This document shows, one piece after another, positions 24,010 through 33,848 of a stretch of DNA of 64,000 nucleotides. Each line of letters opens with the position of its first letter. Positions within the stretch are counted from its first letter, which is position 1. Source of the stretch: Crotalaria pallida (lineage: Eukaryota; Streptophyta; Magnoliopsida; Fabales; Fabaceae); NCBI GenBank assembly GCA_037953625.1, contig CM075651.1:127686501-127750500 (forward strand), given 5' to 3'. A program made the translations under genes and the position numbers. The notes below the pieces were generated by a model, which was not told the DNA's origin, did not search any database, and saw nothing but the letters and a program-made list of their open reading frames with translations.

Positions 24010-24792
24010 CATTCCAAGCTTGGAATAGAAAGAGGAAAACACTCCAGGAGGTAAAGCTTTAGTAAACACAATAACACCCTGAAAAGTAGTAGATATTGGA
24101 AGCAAATGAATGGTGTTATTTTGAACTCTTTCCATTATGGCATGACAATCAAACTCAATGTGTTTTGTGTGTTCATGAAACACAAGGTTTGATGGTAGTG
24201 TTAAAGTCTCTAAATAATCAATGCCTTCTATTTGTGTGTAGCCTTGGCTACAAGTGTTGCTTTGTGTCTTTCAATGGTTCCATATGCATAATATTTCATC
24301 TTAAAGACACATTCGCATCCTATTGCTTTCTTGTTTGGAGGTAAATGAGTGAGTAGCCAAGTCTTATTCTTTTCCAAAGCCAAAAGTTGTCTTAATAGCC
24401 TCTCACCAACATTTATGATTACCGACCACCTATGCATAAGCGTTACGTTCTATGGTAGTGGAAATAGCTAAAGTATCTACCATGCAATGATAATCTTGTA
24501 GGTAAATAGGTTTGGGTCTGATCCTATTGGATTGTCTAAGAGGGTTGTTAGTATCAGAATCTAGTTTAGGGTCTTGATTGTCAAGGTCAGAATCAGAATT
24601 AGGGTTGAAATTTAGTTGTGGATGAATAGTAGGGTGATGAAAGTTAGGTGTAACATCCCCTGATTTTAAACCTCATTTTAATTAGGAAAACCTAAGTTAG
24701 AATTGGTGAGAATAGCAATAATAAACCATGGGTAGGAGTAAAGGGTATGTCTTAGAGTTAGAATTTATCAAAATATGAGTTTTGGGCAAGGT

Positions 24793-25020
24793 AATCGATT
24801 ACCTTGAGGGGAAGGAATCGATTACAAGCTCTCTGGTAGAACTACTTTGATGTTGCATCAATGATAATCGATTACCTCATGTAAGTAATCGATTACCTTG
24901 TGACTTTAATGAAGTAATCGATTACTTGGGGCAAGATAATCGATTATCAGCTCTCTGGTGAATCTTCTTGGATGTTGCATCAAGGTGGTAATCGATTACC
25001 TTAAAGGAGTAATCGATTAC
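24793..25020. repeat. Cluster of eight ATCGAT-centred palindromic motifs
   Basis: Eight copies of AATCGATTA (most within GTAATCGATTACC; one reads GAATCGATTAC) occur in about 230 bp at irregular spacing of roughly 20-50 bp, inside the solo LTR. Each copy is a palindrome. Confidence 0.85.
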
Positions 25021-25869
25021 CAGCTAGAAAAATCTGAAAAAAAAATAGGCGAATGAGAACCACATATTCGTGGCTTCCTAAGGAAACCATCAAACCCCAA
25101 CCGCATCTTTCCCCCACCCTTTTACACAAAATAAAAGAAAGAAAAATAAAAGAAAACCACACACTCCTTCTTCTTCTCCTTTCCATCGTCCCTCTCTCTC
25201 TCTCCCTCCATGAACCAAGCACCACCCACCACACCCAAACACCATGAATCAAGGCATCATCAACCTTGATCATCACCACCAACCTCCATCATGAGAGCAA
25301 GCATCTAGATCCCCCCTCAAGCTCTCTCTCTCTCACTCGTGGTATTTTCTCTCTCTTCTGGGGTTTCTCACTCTTATCCTTTCTCAAGAACCAAGTGGAG
25401 ATCGGGCAAGAGAGTTGGAATCCATGTAGATCAGGAGTAGATGTATGGCCTGTGGAGTTTCAATCGAACTCTCTCTTCCTCTAAGGTAAGGCGAGTCTCT
25501 TTTCCACATTTTGAGTTAGGGATAGTTAGAGTTTATAATAGGATTTGGGTCTAATAATTAAATTGGGTTGTGGGTGGCAAATTAATAATTGATTAGAAAT
25601 GATTAGGGGAGATTGTTGTAGATTTATTTGGTTTTGTTATATTATTGGAAATGTTTATGTTAATTCTTTTTGTATGTTATTAATGTAGGAAGTGAAGAAC
25701 CCTAGGGAGCTGATTTATTTTAAGCACTCTGAGACATACCTGAGTATGTCGACTAATTTGTTGATATATGATGACTGTTAAGTGTTATTATTATCTATTG
25801 AGAATTTATATTTTTTCAATAAGTTCTAAATGTGTGTTATTTTGATTAATGAATGAAAGAAAAGTGATT

Positions 25870-26222
25870 AGTGCGAGGTCGACTGCGATAAGCCGCGAAT
25901 CGACCAGACGCGATAATTAAAACTTAATGCGAGGTCAAATGTGTTAAGCCGCACACCGACCAGGCACGATAACGAGCTAAGATTTATTAATGCGAGGTCG
26001 AATGTGTTAAGCCGCACACCGACCAGGCGCGATAGCAGACTAAGATTTATTAATGCGAGGTCGAATGTGTTAAGCCGCACATAGACCAGGCGCAATAACA
26101 GGCTAATATTTATTAATGTGAGGTCGAAGGTGTTAAGCCGCACATCGACCAGACGCGAAAAAAAGGAAAAGGCTAATACTTATTAACTCTTGCAGCCGAC
26201 TGCGATGTGGCGCGAATCGGTT
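25870..26222. repeat. 63-bp tandem repeat, about five units
   Basis: Units begin TAATGCGAGGTCGAATGTGT and include AAGCCGCAC and GACCAGGCGCGA. The spacing of TGCGAGG is exactly 63 bp for the three central steps. The first unit is shorter and the last is interrupted by an A-rich insert. GC-rich relative to the surroundings. Confidence 0.88.
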
Positions 26223-26964
26223 TGTAAGGGAATTAAACTAGTTACACAAAGAAGATCAAGAGAAACGAGGAAAATTTATATTTAGGAAAAATGATATTGA
26301 GGAATGAAAATATATTGGAAGTTGATAACATATGAATGTTACCTTGTTAAATAAATGTGATATATGTTGAAGGACCATTGCCTGATTTGACTATTTATTC
26401 TTGAGTTTTTATTATGAGTTGTTTACTATCTTTTGATTCACTGTGTTGTGAAAAAGTCTCACCCTTAGTGGTTATCATTTTAGGAGCTAGCGCAAGGAGC
26501 TTGAAGATCAGAGTGACGCAGCGAAAAAGTCGAAAGAAACGAACTTTTGTTTATTTTGATTATATTGTAATTGAGGACCCCAATATTTTGTCGAAACATG
26601 CTTTGTAAAAAGAAATTTTTAAACTCTCTATATTAATTTCAAACGATAATTGATTTAAATTTTTATTTAATAAAAGGGATGTTACATTAGGCTCAAGTAA
26701 AAGTTCGTGAGGTTCATTATTTTGAAGGTTAGTTGTGCTCGGGATTATGTGGTGCAGGAGGATATGGTGGTGGATAAGGGTAGTCTAAATAGTGGTTACG
26801 GCTTCATTTTTCAACTTTTAAAATTTTGTTCAATCATACATGTAGACACATGATTATCACATGAGTGGTGATATTTAAAAGGTAAATAACACTCTATCCG
26901 GTCTCTACTATAAGAATAAAAATTTACGGTTATCATCAAGAGAGTTAGTTTAGTGCATTTGCCA

Positions 26965-27155
26965 ATAACTATTGATTCAGTTGGTAAGGTTTGAGTCCGG
27001 GATTGTGAGAGATCCCAAGTTTGAATCCTACCGATGTTAGAATAGTGTTGGTGGATAATCTGTAAGAGCTCTTTGAACCAAGGAGGCCTACCTTGGCCTT
27101 GGTAAGAATCCGGAGTCCAACTCTCCTAAACTTAAAGCCAACAAAGACAAAAAAA
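26965..27155 (+). mobile_element. Probable tRNA-derived SINE, family 3
   Basis: A-box-like TTCAGTTGGTAAGG and B-box-like AAGTTTGAATCC, then an unrelated body and an A-rich end. The flanking duplication is only TGCATTT and weak. Confidence 0.55.
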
Positions 27156-27279
27156 AGTGGAATGCATTTAATATATATTTTTTTTAAATAGAGCTACTTT
27201 AGGAAAGTTGCATTGGAAATTAAACATAAAAATTAAATGAAATAACTATTTTCTAGGAATATTTTATAAATAATTGGAG

Positions 27280-27582
27280 TGAAGTACCATTTTGGTCCAT
27301 CGTGTTTTTTAGATGGGACACTTTAGTCCCTCAAAATATAGAAATTCACTTTTAGTCTCTGAAGATTTTTTTATGGACGCTTAAGTCCCTCAAGATTTTT
27401 TTTACGGGACACTTAAGTCCGCAGTTGAGGCAGTTGGTGGAGTAGACAGAGGGACTTAAATTGTTTCAAAACACCTGTTTTCTGCAATGACATTTCTAAG
27501 TCGTTGCAAAACACCTGTTTTTAGCAACAATTTTGTTAAGTCGTTGCAAAATGTTGTTGGAATAAAGAGTTTTTTTGTAGTG
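27280..27582. mobile_element. CACTA-type transposon terminus
   Basis: Ends with AAAGAGTTTTTTTGTAGTG, the inverse of the CACTACAAAAAAACTC start typical of plant CACTA elements. Just inside are two short subterminal repeats containing GTCGTTGCAAAA. The other end was not found, so this may be a remnant. Confidence 0.55.
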
Positions 27583-29970
27583 TAAAGATGATGGTGATGA
27601 TGAAACTCTTTAAAAATCAAATTCTATTTTTTTTTAAAATAAAATAGGAAATATTTAATTTGATTTAAATTGATTAGATTAATTAAAAGTTACTTAAAAT
27701 ATGAAGGACTAAAATGCAATATGATAAAATTGGATTCTTTAATAGAAAATATGTTAACTGACTAATTATATGAGGTTGCGTATTTCTATTGGTTAAAGAT
27801 TCAACGACATCGAAACTTACTCTTTTGCGATAGCACCGGAGAAACTCTCCTTATAAAATTATACTCATCTTTGATTTCTTATGATGAAGCAAAATTATAA
27901 TAGTTTCTTATTTTTTTAACAATATAATTTATATATTAATAATTTTTTTTTAATATCAAGAACATAATGAATACTTATTACAACTACAACTTTTAAACAA
28001 AGCAACAACTAACTGATTCATGCATTATACGGACTTATAACTATTATATTATATTTTAATATCACATATTTATATTTATGTGTATCATTTCCATAATAAA
28101 AAATGAGATTAATGAGTGTGCACTGACGATATATGTTTTTTATATCATCAGTTAATCATCCACTAATCATTTGTATTACTTTAATTTGAAAGTCAACAAT
28201 AAACATATGAATGAAGAATTTGTACAGATGGTGCAAAAAACTTTTACACTATTGATACACCATCTATTTACTCATAAAAAATTTCTAAATTGGTCATTAG
28301 CCAAATGTTAAAGATGAAGGTAAAATGGAAAGTTAGATAAAAAGAACATATAAAAAAACTCAAATTGCATATCGAAGAATCAGCTCAACTACTTCGTTTC
28401 CTCCCCACCAGTAAAACCTACCTAATCACTTGGTAGCTCTATCTCTAGTCAAGAATAGAGCAAAACTTTTCAGCCATGAAAGTATCGACCTAGCAGATCC
28501 AGGCCATTAATACATCCCTAGGTTTGATTTTGCTTTGATTCGATCTCTTCCTCTTGAGAATTTTTTAGGTAGGTCCAATCTTTAATTTATCGTGGTCCAG
28601 CATAGTCACAACTTCTTTTTTTATTTATAGGTCATTATTTATTGTAACAGATCTGAACCATTCCTATTATGTTAGATGTTTAAAGCACTATTCTATTCCA
28701 GATTGCCTAATTAAACCGATCCAGGCAAACATAACACTTCACAGTCTCTACCATCAATGTTTCCAAATTCCAAATGAAGTGTACTAATTGCTGCAAATCG
28801 CAAAAGTCATCTATCGGAGCATTCATCATATGATTTTCTTAACTTAAGATTGAGAATAAGTATTAATATTGAATAGAAAAACTAAATGTCAAAATTTAAA
28901 AAAAAAGCAATGGGTTAATTTTCCAAAATTCTATTATCCATTTTGACTCCTAAGCAAACCCTTTTAAAGTTAATAGATTGTATCATAAATTATACCAACT
29001 TTGTACTTGTAAATAATTAAATAATAATAGTAATTCATATGTATGTACTGTACTATATATATATAAAAAAAATAGTAATTCGTGGGGCACATACTTTTGT
29101 AAAGAAGACTCGTAATGTTGACCTGACAAACATTCAGAAACTGCACGTACTGTGACTGTATGTCCTGCTAGCTAGCTAAGCCGTCCTGCATGCTTCCTCA
29201 TTCGTCACTCCACCATCTTCTTCAATAACTCCACACACATTCTCTCTCCCAATATTCAGAAATCACAAATTCAAGTACTATTTTCACTTTCCACAAGTAG
29301 TAATTATAAAATTTCAATTACATACTCCATCAATATTTGCTTTTTTTTAAATAAATGAATGCACTAAAAATATTATTTATTAGTATTTTTCTTAAAATAT
29401 TTTTTTGGTTAATATTAATTTGATGTATAGTAAACATGATTAAGTATGTTATCCGCAATTTGTACTAATGATAAACTTTTAATTCTGAAATAAATAAATA
29501 AATAAATAAATAAAGAAATAAATAAATAAAGGGATCTTCCAAACTATTTTAACAAACTATTCGTAAGAGTATTTTAAAATATATTTTCTGTTAAATTAAT
29601 TAATATAGCCATATACCAAAGATGATGCATTACATCGAGAACAAATAAATCTGCATGCAAATCCCAATACTAATTTGCATGCAAAGGTAAATAATATTTA
29701 AAAAAAAAAACAAATCTGCATGCAATAATTCCATTACTAATAATTATAGGAAAATACTAACAAGTGCCCTAAAAAATTAAAAGTAATATTTTGGTATAGA
29801 AAAATATGATTTTTGATATTTTCGAAAAAAAATGATTAATATCAACATATGATTGTTTTATCACCTTTGACAATTTTAGAGTACTTGTTAACAAGACCCA
29901 TAATTATAAACTTGCTATATTATCCCTTAGATTCAAATTATTTTTCTCGATCTTTTTCCCTCAGGCATAT
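27583..29970. other. AT-rich intergenic region
   Basis: No gene seen. Contains poly-A/T runs, an (ATAA)n stretch at about 29490-29530 and scattered short repeats. It includes whatever distal promoter the downstream GLOX gene has. Confidence 0.55.
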
Positions 29971-29973
29971 CCG

Positions 29974-29982
29974 TATATATAT
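29974..29982 (+). promoter_or_regulatory. TATA box of the GLOX gene
   Basis: TATATATAT lies about 135 bp before the preferred start codon, in an otherwise mixed context. Confidence 0.5.
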
Positions 29983-30116
29983 TCATCTTTATTACCACAC
30001 ATGACACACCAAACTAGGGCATGCATCATAAATTCATAAACACGCTTCCCCCACACATACACACGCAACATTTTTTTTTTTTTAAATTTTTTTTTGTCTT
30101 TCTCGCAAAAGCAAGC

Positions 30117-31790
30117 ATGGCGTTCAAGATCAAGAACGCCCCATCTTTCCTCCTTCTCCTCTTCTTCTTCATCACCCCCACCTCGGGCTACAGCGGCGAA
30201 AATGGCGGCGGCCACTGGGTGCAACTCCAACGCAGCATAGGCATCTCCGCCATGCACATGCAAGTAATGCGCGACAACAAAGTCATCGTCTTCGACCGCA
30301 CAGACTTCGGCCCTTCAAACCTCTCCCTCCCTAACAAACGCTGCCGTTTCAACCCCCACGACATGGCTTTGAAACTCGACTGCACCGCCCACTCCGTCCT
30401 CTACGACATCACCACCAACACCTTCCGTCCCTTAACCCTCTTCTCCGACGCATGGTGCTCCTCCGGCGCCGCCACCCCCGACGGCACCCTCGTCCAAACC
30501 GGCGGCTTCAACGACGGCTACAACCGCCTCCGAACCTTCACCCCCTGCCCCGACCACAACCTCTGCGACTGGGTCGAGCTTCAAGAACAGAACCTCACCA
30601 CCGGCCGCTGGTACGCTTCGAATCAAATCCTCCCCGACGGTCGCATCATCGTGGTCGGTGGTCGTTCAACTTTCACATACGAGTTCGTTCCGAAGAACAG
30701 AAACCAAAACCAAAACGCCAAGTCGTTTTGGTACCTAAGGTTCTTGAGAGTGACGAGAGATTCTAACCCTGGCGAAGAGAATAACCTTTACCCGTTCTTG
30801 CATCTTTTACCGGACGGTAACTTATTCATCTTCGCGAACCGAAGGTCAATTCTATTTGACTATTACCGTAACCGGGTGGTGAAGGAGTTTCCGGTTATAC
30901 CTGGCGAAGAGAAACGGAACTACCCGAGCACAGGCTCTTCTGTTTTGCTGCCGTTGAATTTGACCGGTTTGAACGGTACCCGGTTACCAGAAGCCGAAGT
31001 GATGGTATGCGGGGGAGCTTTCCCGGGAGCTTTTAATTTGGCAAAGAGGAAGGTTTTCTTGGAAGCTTCTAGAACGTGTGGGCGGATCCGGGTCACGGAC
31101 CCGGATCCGCAATGGGTTATGGAAGTCATGCCTATGCCACGTGTGATGCCGGATATGCTGTTGCTGCCGAATGGGAATGTGATTATTTTGAACGGTGCGA
31201 GGAATGGAACTGCTGGGTGGGAAAACGGGGCGAACCCGGTTTTGAATCCGGTTTTGTATAGACCCGGTTTGAAAAGGTTTGAAGTTTTGGCTGCTGCGGG
31301 GACTCCAAGGATGTATCATTCTTCTGCTGTGTTGTTGCCAGATGGCAGGATATTAGTGGGTGGGAGTAACCCGCATAGGGGTTATGATTTTCGGGCTTAC
31401 CCGTACCCGACTGAGATTAGTTTAGATGCTTATTACCCTGATTACGTGGCACCCGAAAGGGTTCGGCTTCGGCCTTCTATTATTGCTGTGGAGGCTGGGG
31501 AGAATACGGCGTCGTATAATGGGACATTTTCGGTGACGTTTTCGTTGGAGGTGTTTGATGGGGGTGTGAGCGTGGTGCTGGTGGCGCCGTCGTTCACGAC
31601 GCATTCTTTTGCGATGAATCAGAGGGTGGTGGTGTTGGATGTGATGAGGGTTGATGACGTGGCGGAGAATGCTTATAAGGTTACGGCACGTGGAGCTGTG
31701 TCAGCTACGGTGGCCCCACCTGGGTACTATATGCTTTATGTTGTCCATGTTGGAGTACCCAGTGTTGCTGTTTGGGTTCAGGTCAAGTGA
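30117..31790 (+). CDS. Glyoxal oxidase / aldehyde oxidase GLOX-like, secreted copper enzyme
   Basis: 557 residues in one exon. The start is the ATG giving MAFKIKNAPSFLLLLFFF, a clear signal peptide ending near residue 24; an in-frame ATG 96 bases upstream would bury it. A glyoxal-oxidase N-terminal beta-propeller (about 45-440) is followed by the DUF1929 domain (about 450-555). Copper-radical residues are recognisable by comparison with fungal glyoxal oxidase: Cys114 (DAWCSSG) and Tyr166 (GRWYAS), which form the cross-linked cofactor, plus Tyr400, His401 (RMYHSS) and His496 (TTHSFA). The enzyme oxidises small aldehydes to acids with release of H2O2, in the cell wall or apoplast. Plant relatives act in pollen, stigma and seed-coat tissues; the substrate here is unknown. 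The first third is strikingly rich in C-ending codons, unlike the rest. No break seen. Confidence 0.92.
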   Translation: MAFKIKNAPSFLLLLFFFITPTSGYSGENGGGHWVQLQRSIGISAMHMQVMRDNKVIVFDRTDFGPSNLSLPNKRCRFNPHDMALKLDCTAHSVLYDITTNTFRPLTLFSDAWCSSGAATPDGTLVQTGGFNDGYNRLRTFTPCPDHNLCDWVELQEQNLTTGRWYASNQILPDGRIIVVGGRSTFTYEFVPKNRNQNQNAKSFWYLRFLRVTRDSNPGEENNLYPFLHLLPDGNLFIFANRRSILFDYYRNRVVKEFPVIPGEEKRNYPSTGSSVLLPLNLTGLNGTRLPEAEVMVCGGAFPGAFNLAKRKVFLEASRTCGRIRVTDPDPQWVMEVMPMPRVMPDMLLLPNGNVIILNGARNGTAGWENGANPVLNPVLYRPGLKRFEVLAAAGTPRMYHSSAVLLPDGRILVGGSNPHRGYDFRAYPYPTEISLDAYYPDYVAPERVRLRPSIIAVEAGENTASYNGTFSVTFSLEVFDGGVSVVLVAPSFTTHSFAMNQRVVVLDVMRVDDVAENAYKVTARGAVSATVAPPGYYMLYVVHVGVPSVAVWVQVK

Positions 31791-32298
31791 ATGAGATAGT
31801 GTGATTTTTTCTCATCCATGTGAGAATGTGTAAAATTGTAGGGGTAATTTTGGATTTTTAGGCATTAGGCACCATTCTTTTGGCTCTATGATCTTTGATG
31901 TAATACAATTTTTGGACTTCCCCTTTTTTCATGTTATGGGAATTCTCACTTTGTATAATTTAACTGATCACCAGTTTTGCTAATTCTCATTTATCATTAT
32001 TCACCTATGTTTTTTTCTACTCATTTTACATTTGTCAAAACTAGTCAATGATTTATCATTTTCTTTTACTTATTTGGCTCTTTGATCTGATATAATATAT
32101 TTTTTTAATTTCCCTTTTCATGTTGCTGAAATTATTTCCTGTATAATTTAAGAGATCAATCAGTTTTCGTAATTCTTATTCTATCATTCAACTGTGCTTT
32201 TGCTTCTTATTTTACATTGTGATGTGTATAAATATTTGAAGTTAATTTTCTGAGGGAAAATATTCTTTAATTCTTAAAATTTTGGATTTTTTCTTTTT

Positions 32299-32401
32299 TT
32301 TTTCTGGTTTACATGAGAGGTCTGGGACTACAACCCATGACCTTGGGGAGAGGAAAATCCTAAGTGTCCTTGCAGCCACCAACTGGGCTGTCTTACGCGG
32401 A
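32299..32401 (-). mobile_element. tRNA-derived SINE, family 4, - strand
   Basis: On the - strand, AGCCCAGTTGGTGG and a B-box-like GTCATGGGTTGTAGTCCC are followed by a T-rich left flank that is the A-tail. Similar to the copy at 54.2 kb. Flanks share GGATTTT-rich sequence but not a clean duplication. Confidence 0.65.
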
Positions 32402-32754
32402 CGGATTTTCTCTTTTTACCCTCTAAAAAAGAGGTTATTATACTAATTTTAGGTGATCCAATAAAAAAGTCACATATATTTTGATGTTATGTCAGCTGGG
32501 CAAAAATATAAATTATAAATTTTACAATTAGGTTGTTATATCCTAACATGATTTACCCATGATAATCTTCATTAATTTCACGCATTTCATTACTCCCTCC
32601 CTCATTCCATTGACATCTTCATCCTAGGAAATTCTTCCCTGCTACATGTTATACTTAAGACATGTTATACTTAAGAATCTCATAGGAGCCTTACTCCACT
32701 AATTGTCAGTGCACTGTCTTCTCTTTTATTTCTCCCTGAAGTGAGTTTTGTTTC

Positions 32755-32870
32755 TATCAACAAAGTCTTTTTCATACCCACAATAGGGATTGAACCCCTA
32801 ACATCATGCTTAAAGAACTCAATCATTTACCGATTGTGTTTGTGTTGGTTGAGCCTGGTTGGTTACACAA
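32755..32870 (-). mobile_element. Possible tRNA-derived SINE fragment, - strand
   Basis: The - strand carries AGGGGTTCAATCCCTATT, a good B box, and GGTAAATGATTGAG upstream. Ends not defined. Confidence 0.4.
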
Positions 32871-33848
32871 TCAATTCTTATTACACATTTCAATATAAAA
32901 AAATAACTTTTTATTGATAATATACATATAACACTTAATAACTTATTTAATGTATCATTTTTTAATAATAATTTATTTCTTTTGGTTTATTAAAGAATTT
33001 CCTAAAAATACTTCTTTAACATTTTTCATTAAATAATCATCTCCATTTAGAAACATATTCCTTCTATCATGTAATGATGACAAAAAAATGATTAAAAAAA
33101 TGTGTCAATCTAAAGTTAAAGTACTTAATGAAAAACTTAAAAATTACAAATTTTAAATTGTAATTGACTAATCAATGCAAAATGCACTAAATTAGTTGTT
33201 TGATATATTAAACAAATCATTAAATATATATTTCTTTAATTTTTTATCATTCAGGTAAGACAAAGGAAGTATATTCCAACTACGAAATCTAATTGGGTAC
33301 CTTTTATTTTTGAAGATTTATTTGCTGTATAAAAATAATAAAGGATTTTTCTAATGCGAATCTCATGGCACATGTAAAGAAATTCATATTGGATAATTTT
33401 ATATCGAAAATTGATATAATTAACATACATGAATTTTATAGATGTGTCCATTTCCAATGCAAATTTAGAGTTACCCAATGTGTATTTCTTAACCTGTGCC
33501 ATAAAGCTCGCATTAAAAAAAAAAAAGCCACAGTATAGTTGAAGTATAGTTGAATTAGTCTAATAGGAAGTCTGGAACTATTATAAGAATGAGATAAGTG
33601 GGTAAAAGTTCAAACTTCTATTGCTACTACATGAAGAGCTCCAAGAGGAAATAGAGGGCATTTAATTCATAGATTTTTCCGAGTTCCAATGCAGAATGTT
33701 TTCTTTCATTGGAAATATGGATTTCACAAAATTTTCACCTTTCTATATAATCTCAACAGACAGCAGTTGAGATTGATAACTTTCCTAAAGTAGATGGGAG
33801 AAACAGTTTTGGGATTAATGAAAGAATCCATCGGGAGTTTTCTTATGA

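Larger units (their letters stand above)
24649..26686 (+). repeat. Solo LTR, 2.04 kb, of a gypsy-like element
   Basis: Begins TGTAACATCCCC and ends GGGATGTTACA, flanked by the perfect 5-bp duplication TTAGG, with no internal coding region. This is what remains after recombination between two LTRs. A pyrimidine-rich leader-like stretch at 25.1-25.35 kb suggests + orientation. It contains a cluster of AATCGATTA motifs and a 63-bp tandem repeat. Confidence 0.85.
17050..26830 (-). mobile_element. Decayed copia element hosting three nested LTR insertions (outer limits approximate)
   Basis: Reading the - strand, hinge-like sequence with many Pro, Asn and Ser (26.8-26.7 and 24.6-24.5 kb) leads into the reverse transcriptase start (24.44 kb, ALEKNKTW..NKKAIG). 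This jumps at an internal deletion near GIDYLETL straight into the RNase H end (24.2 kb, HEHTKHIEFDCH), then SKLGMC. The frame resumes beyond an inserted element at 20.93 kb, followed by a purine tract TTGGGAGGGA and an LTR starting TGTTACAACAGC at 20903. That LTR is itself split by a second insertion and resumes below 17.47 kb with a TATATAAAC box. The low-coordinate LTR end and the other LTR were not found. Confidence 0.75.
31791..33848. other. 3' flank of GLOX and intergenic region
   Basis: No gene seen. Two stretches near 31.86-31.99 and 32.07-32.19 kb repeat in outline (TTTGGCTCTATGATCT..., TATAATTTAA...), a short diverged duplication of the GLOX 3' flank. A SINE and a second SINE-like fragment lie within. 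Confidence 0.55.

Noticed and set aside
25868..26143. Repetitive 91-residue frame on the - strand
   Set aside because: Produced by the 63-bp tandem repeat, whose length is a multiple of three. No start context or homology.
24793..26222. Regularly repeated motifs that might suggest a CRISPR array
   Set aside because: The AATCGATTA copies have irregular spacing, and the 63-bp units are plain tandem repeats without variable spacers. The DNA is clearly plant nuclear and inside an LTR.
30021..30116. Upstream in-frame ATG as the GLOX start
   Set aside because: It would place 32 residues with a Phe-rich stretch before an excellent signal peptide. The later ATG gives the usual family length and N-terminus.
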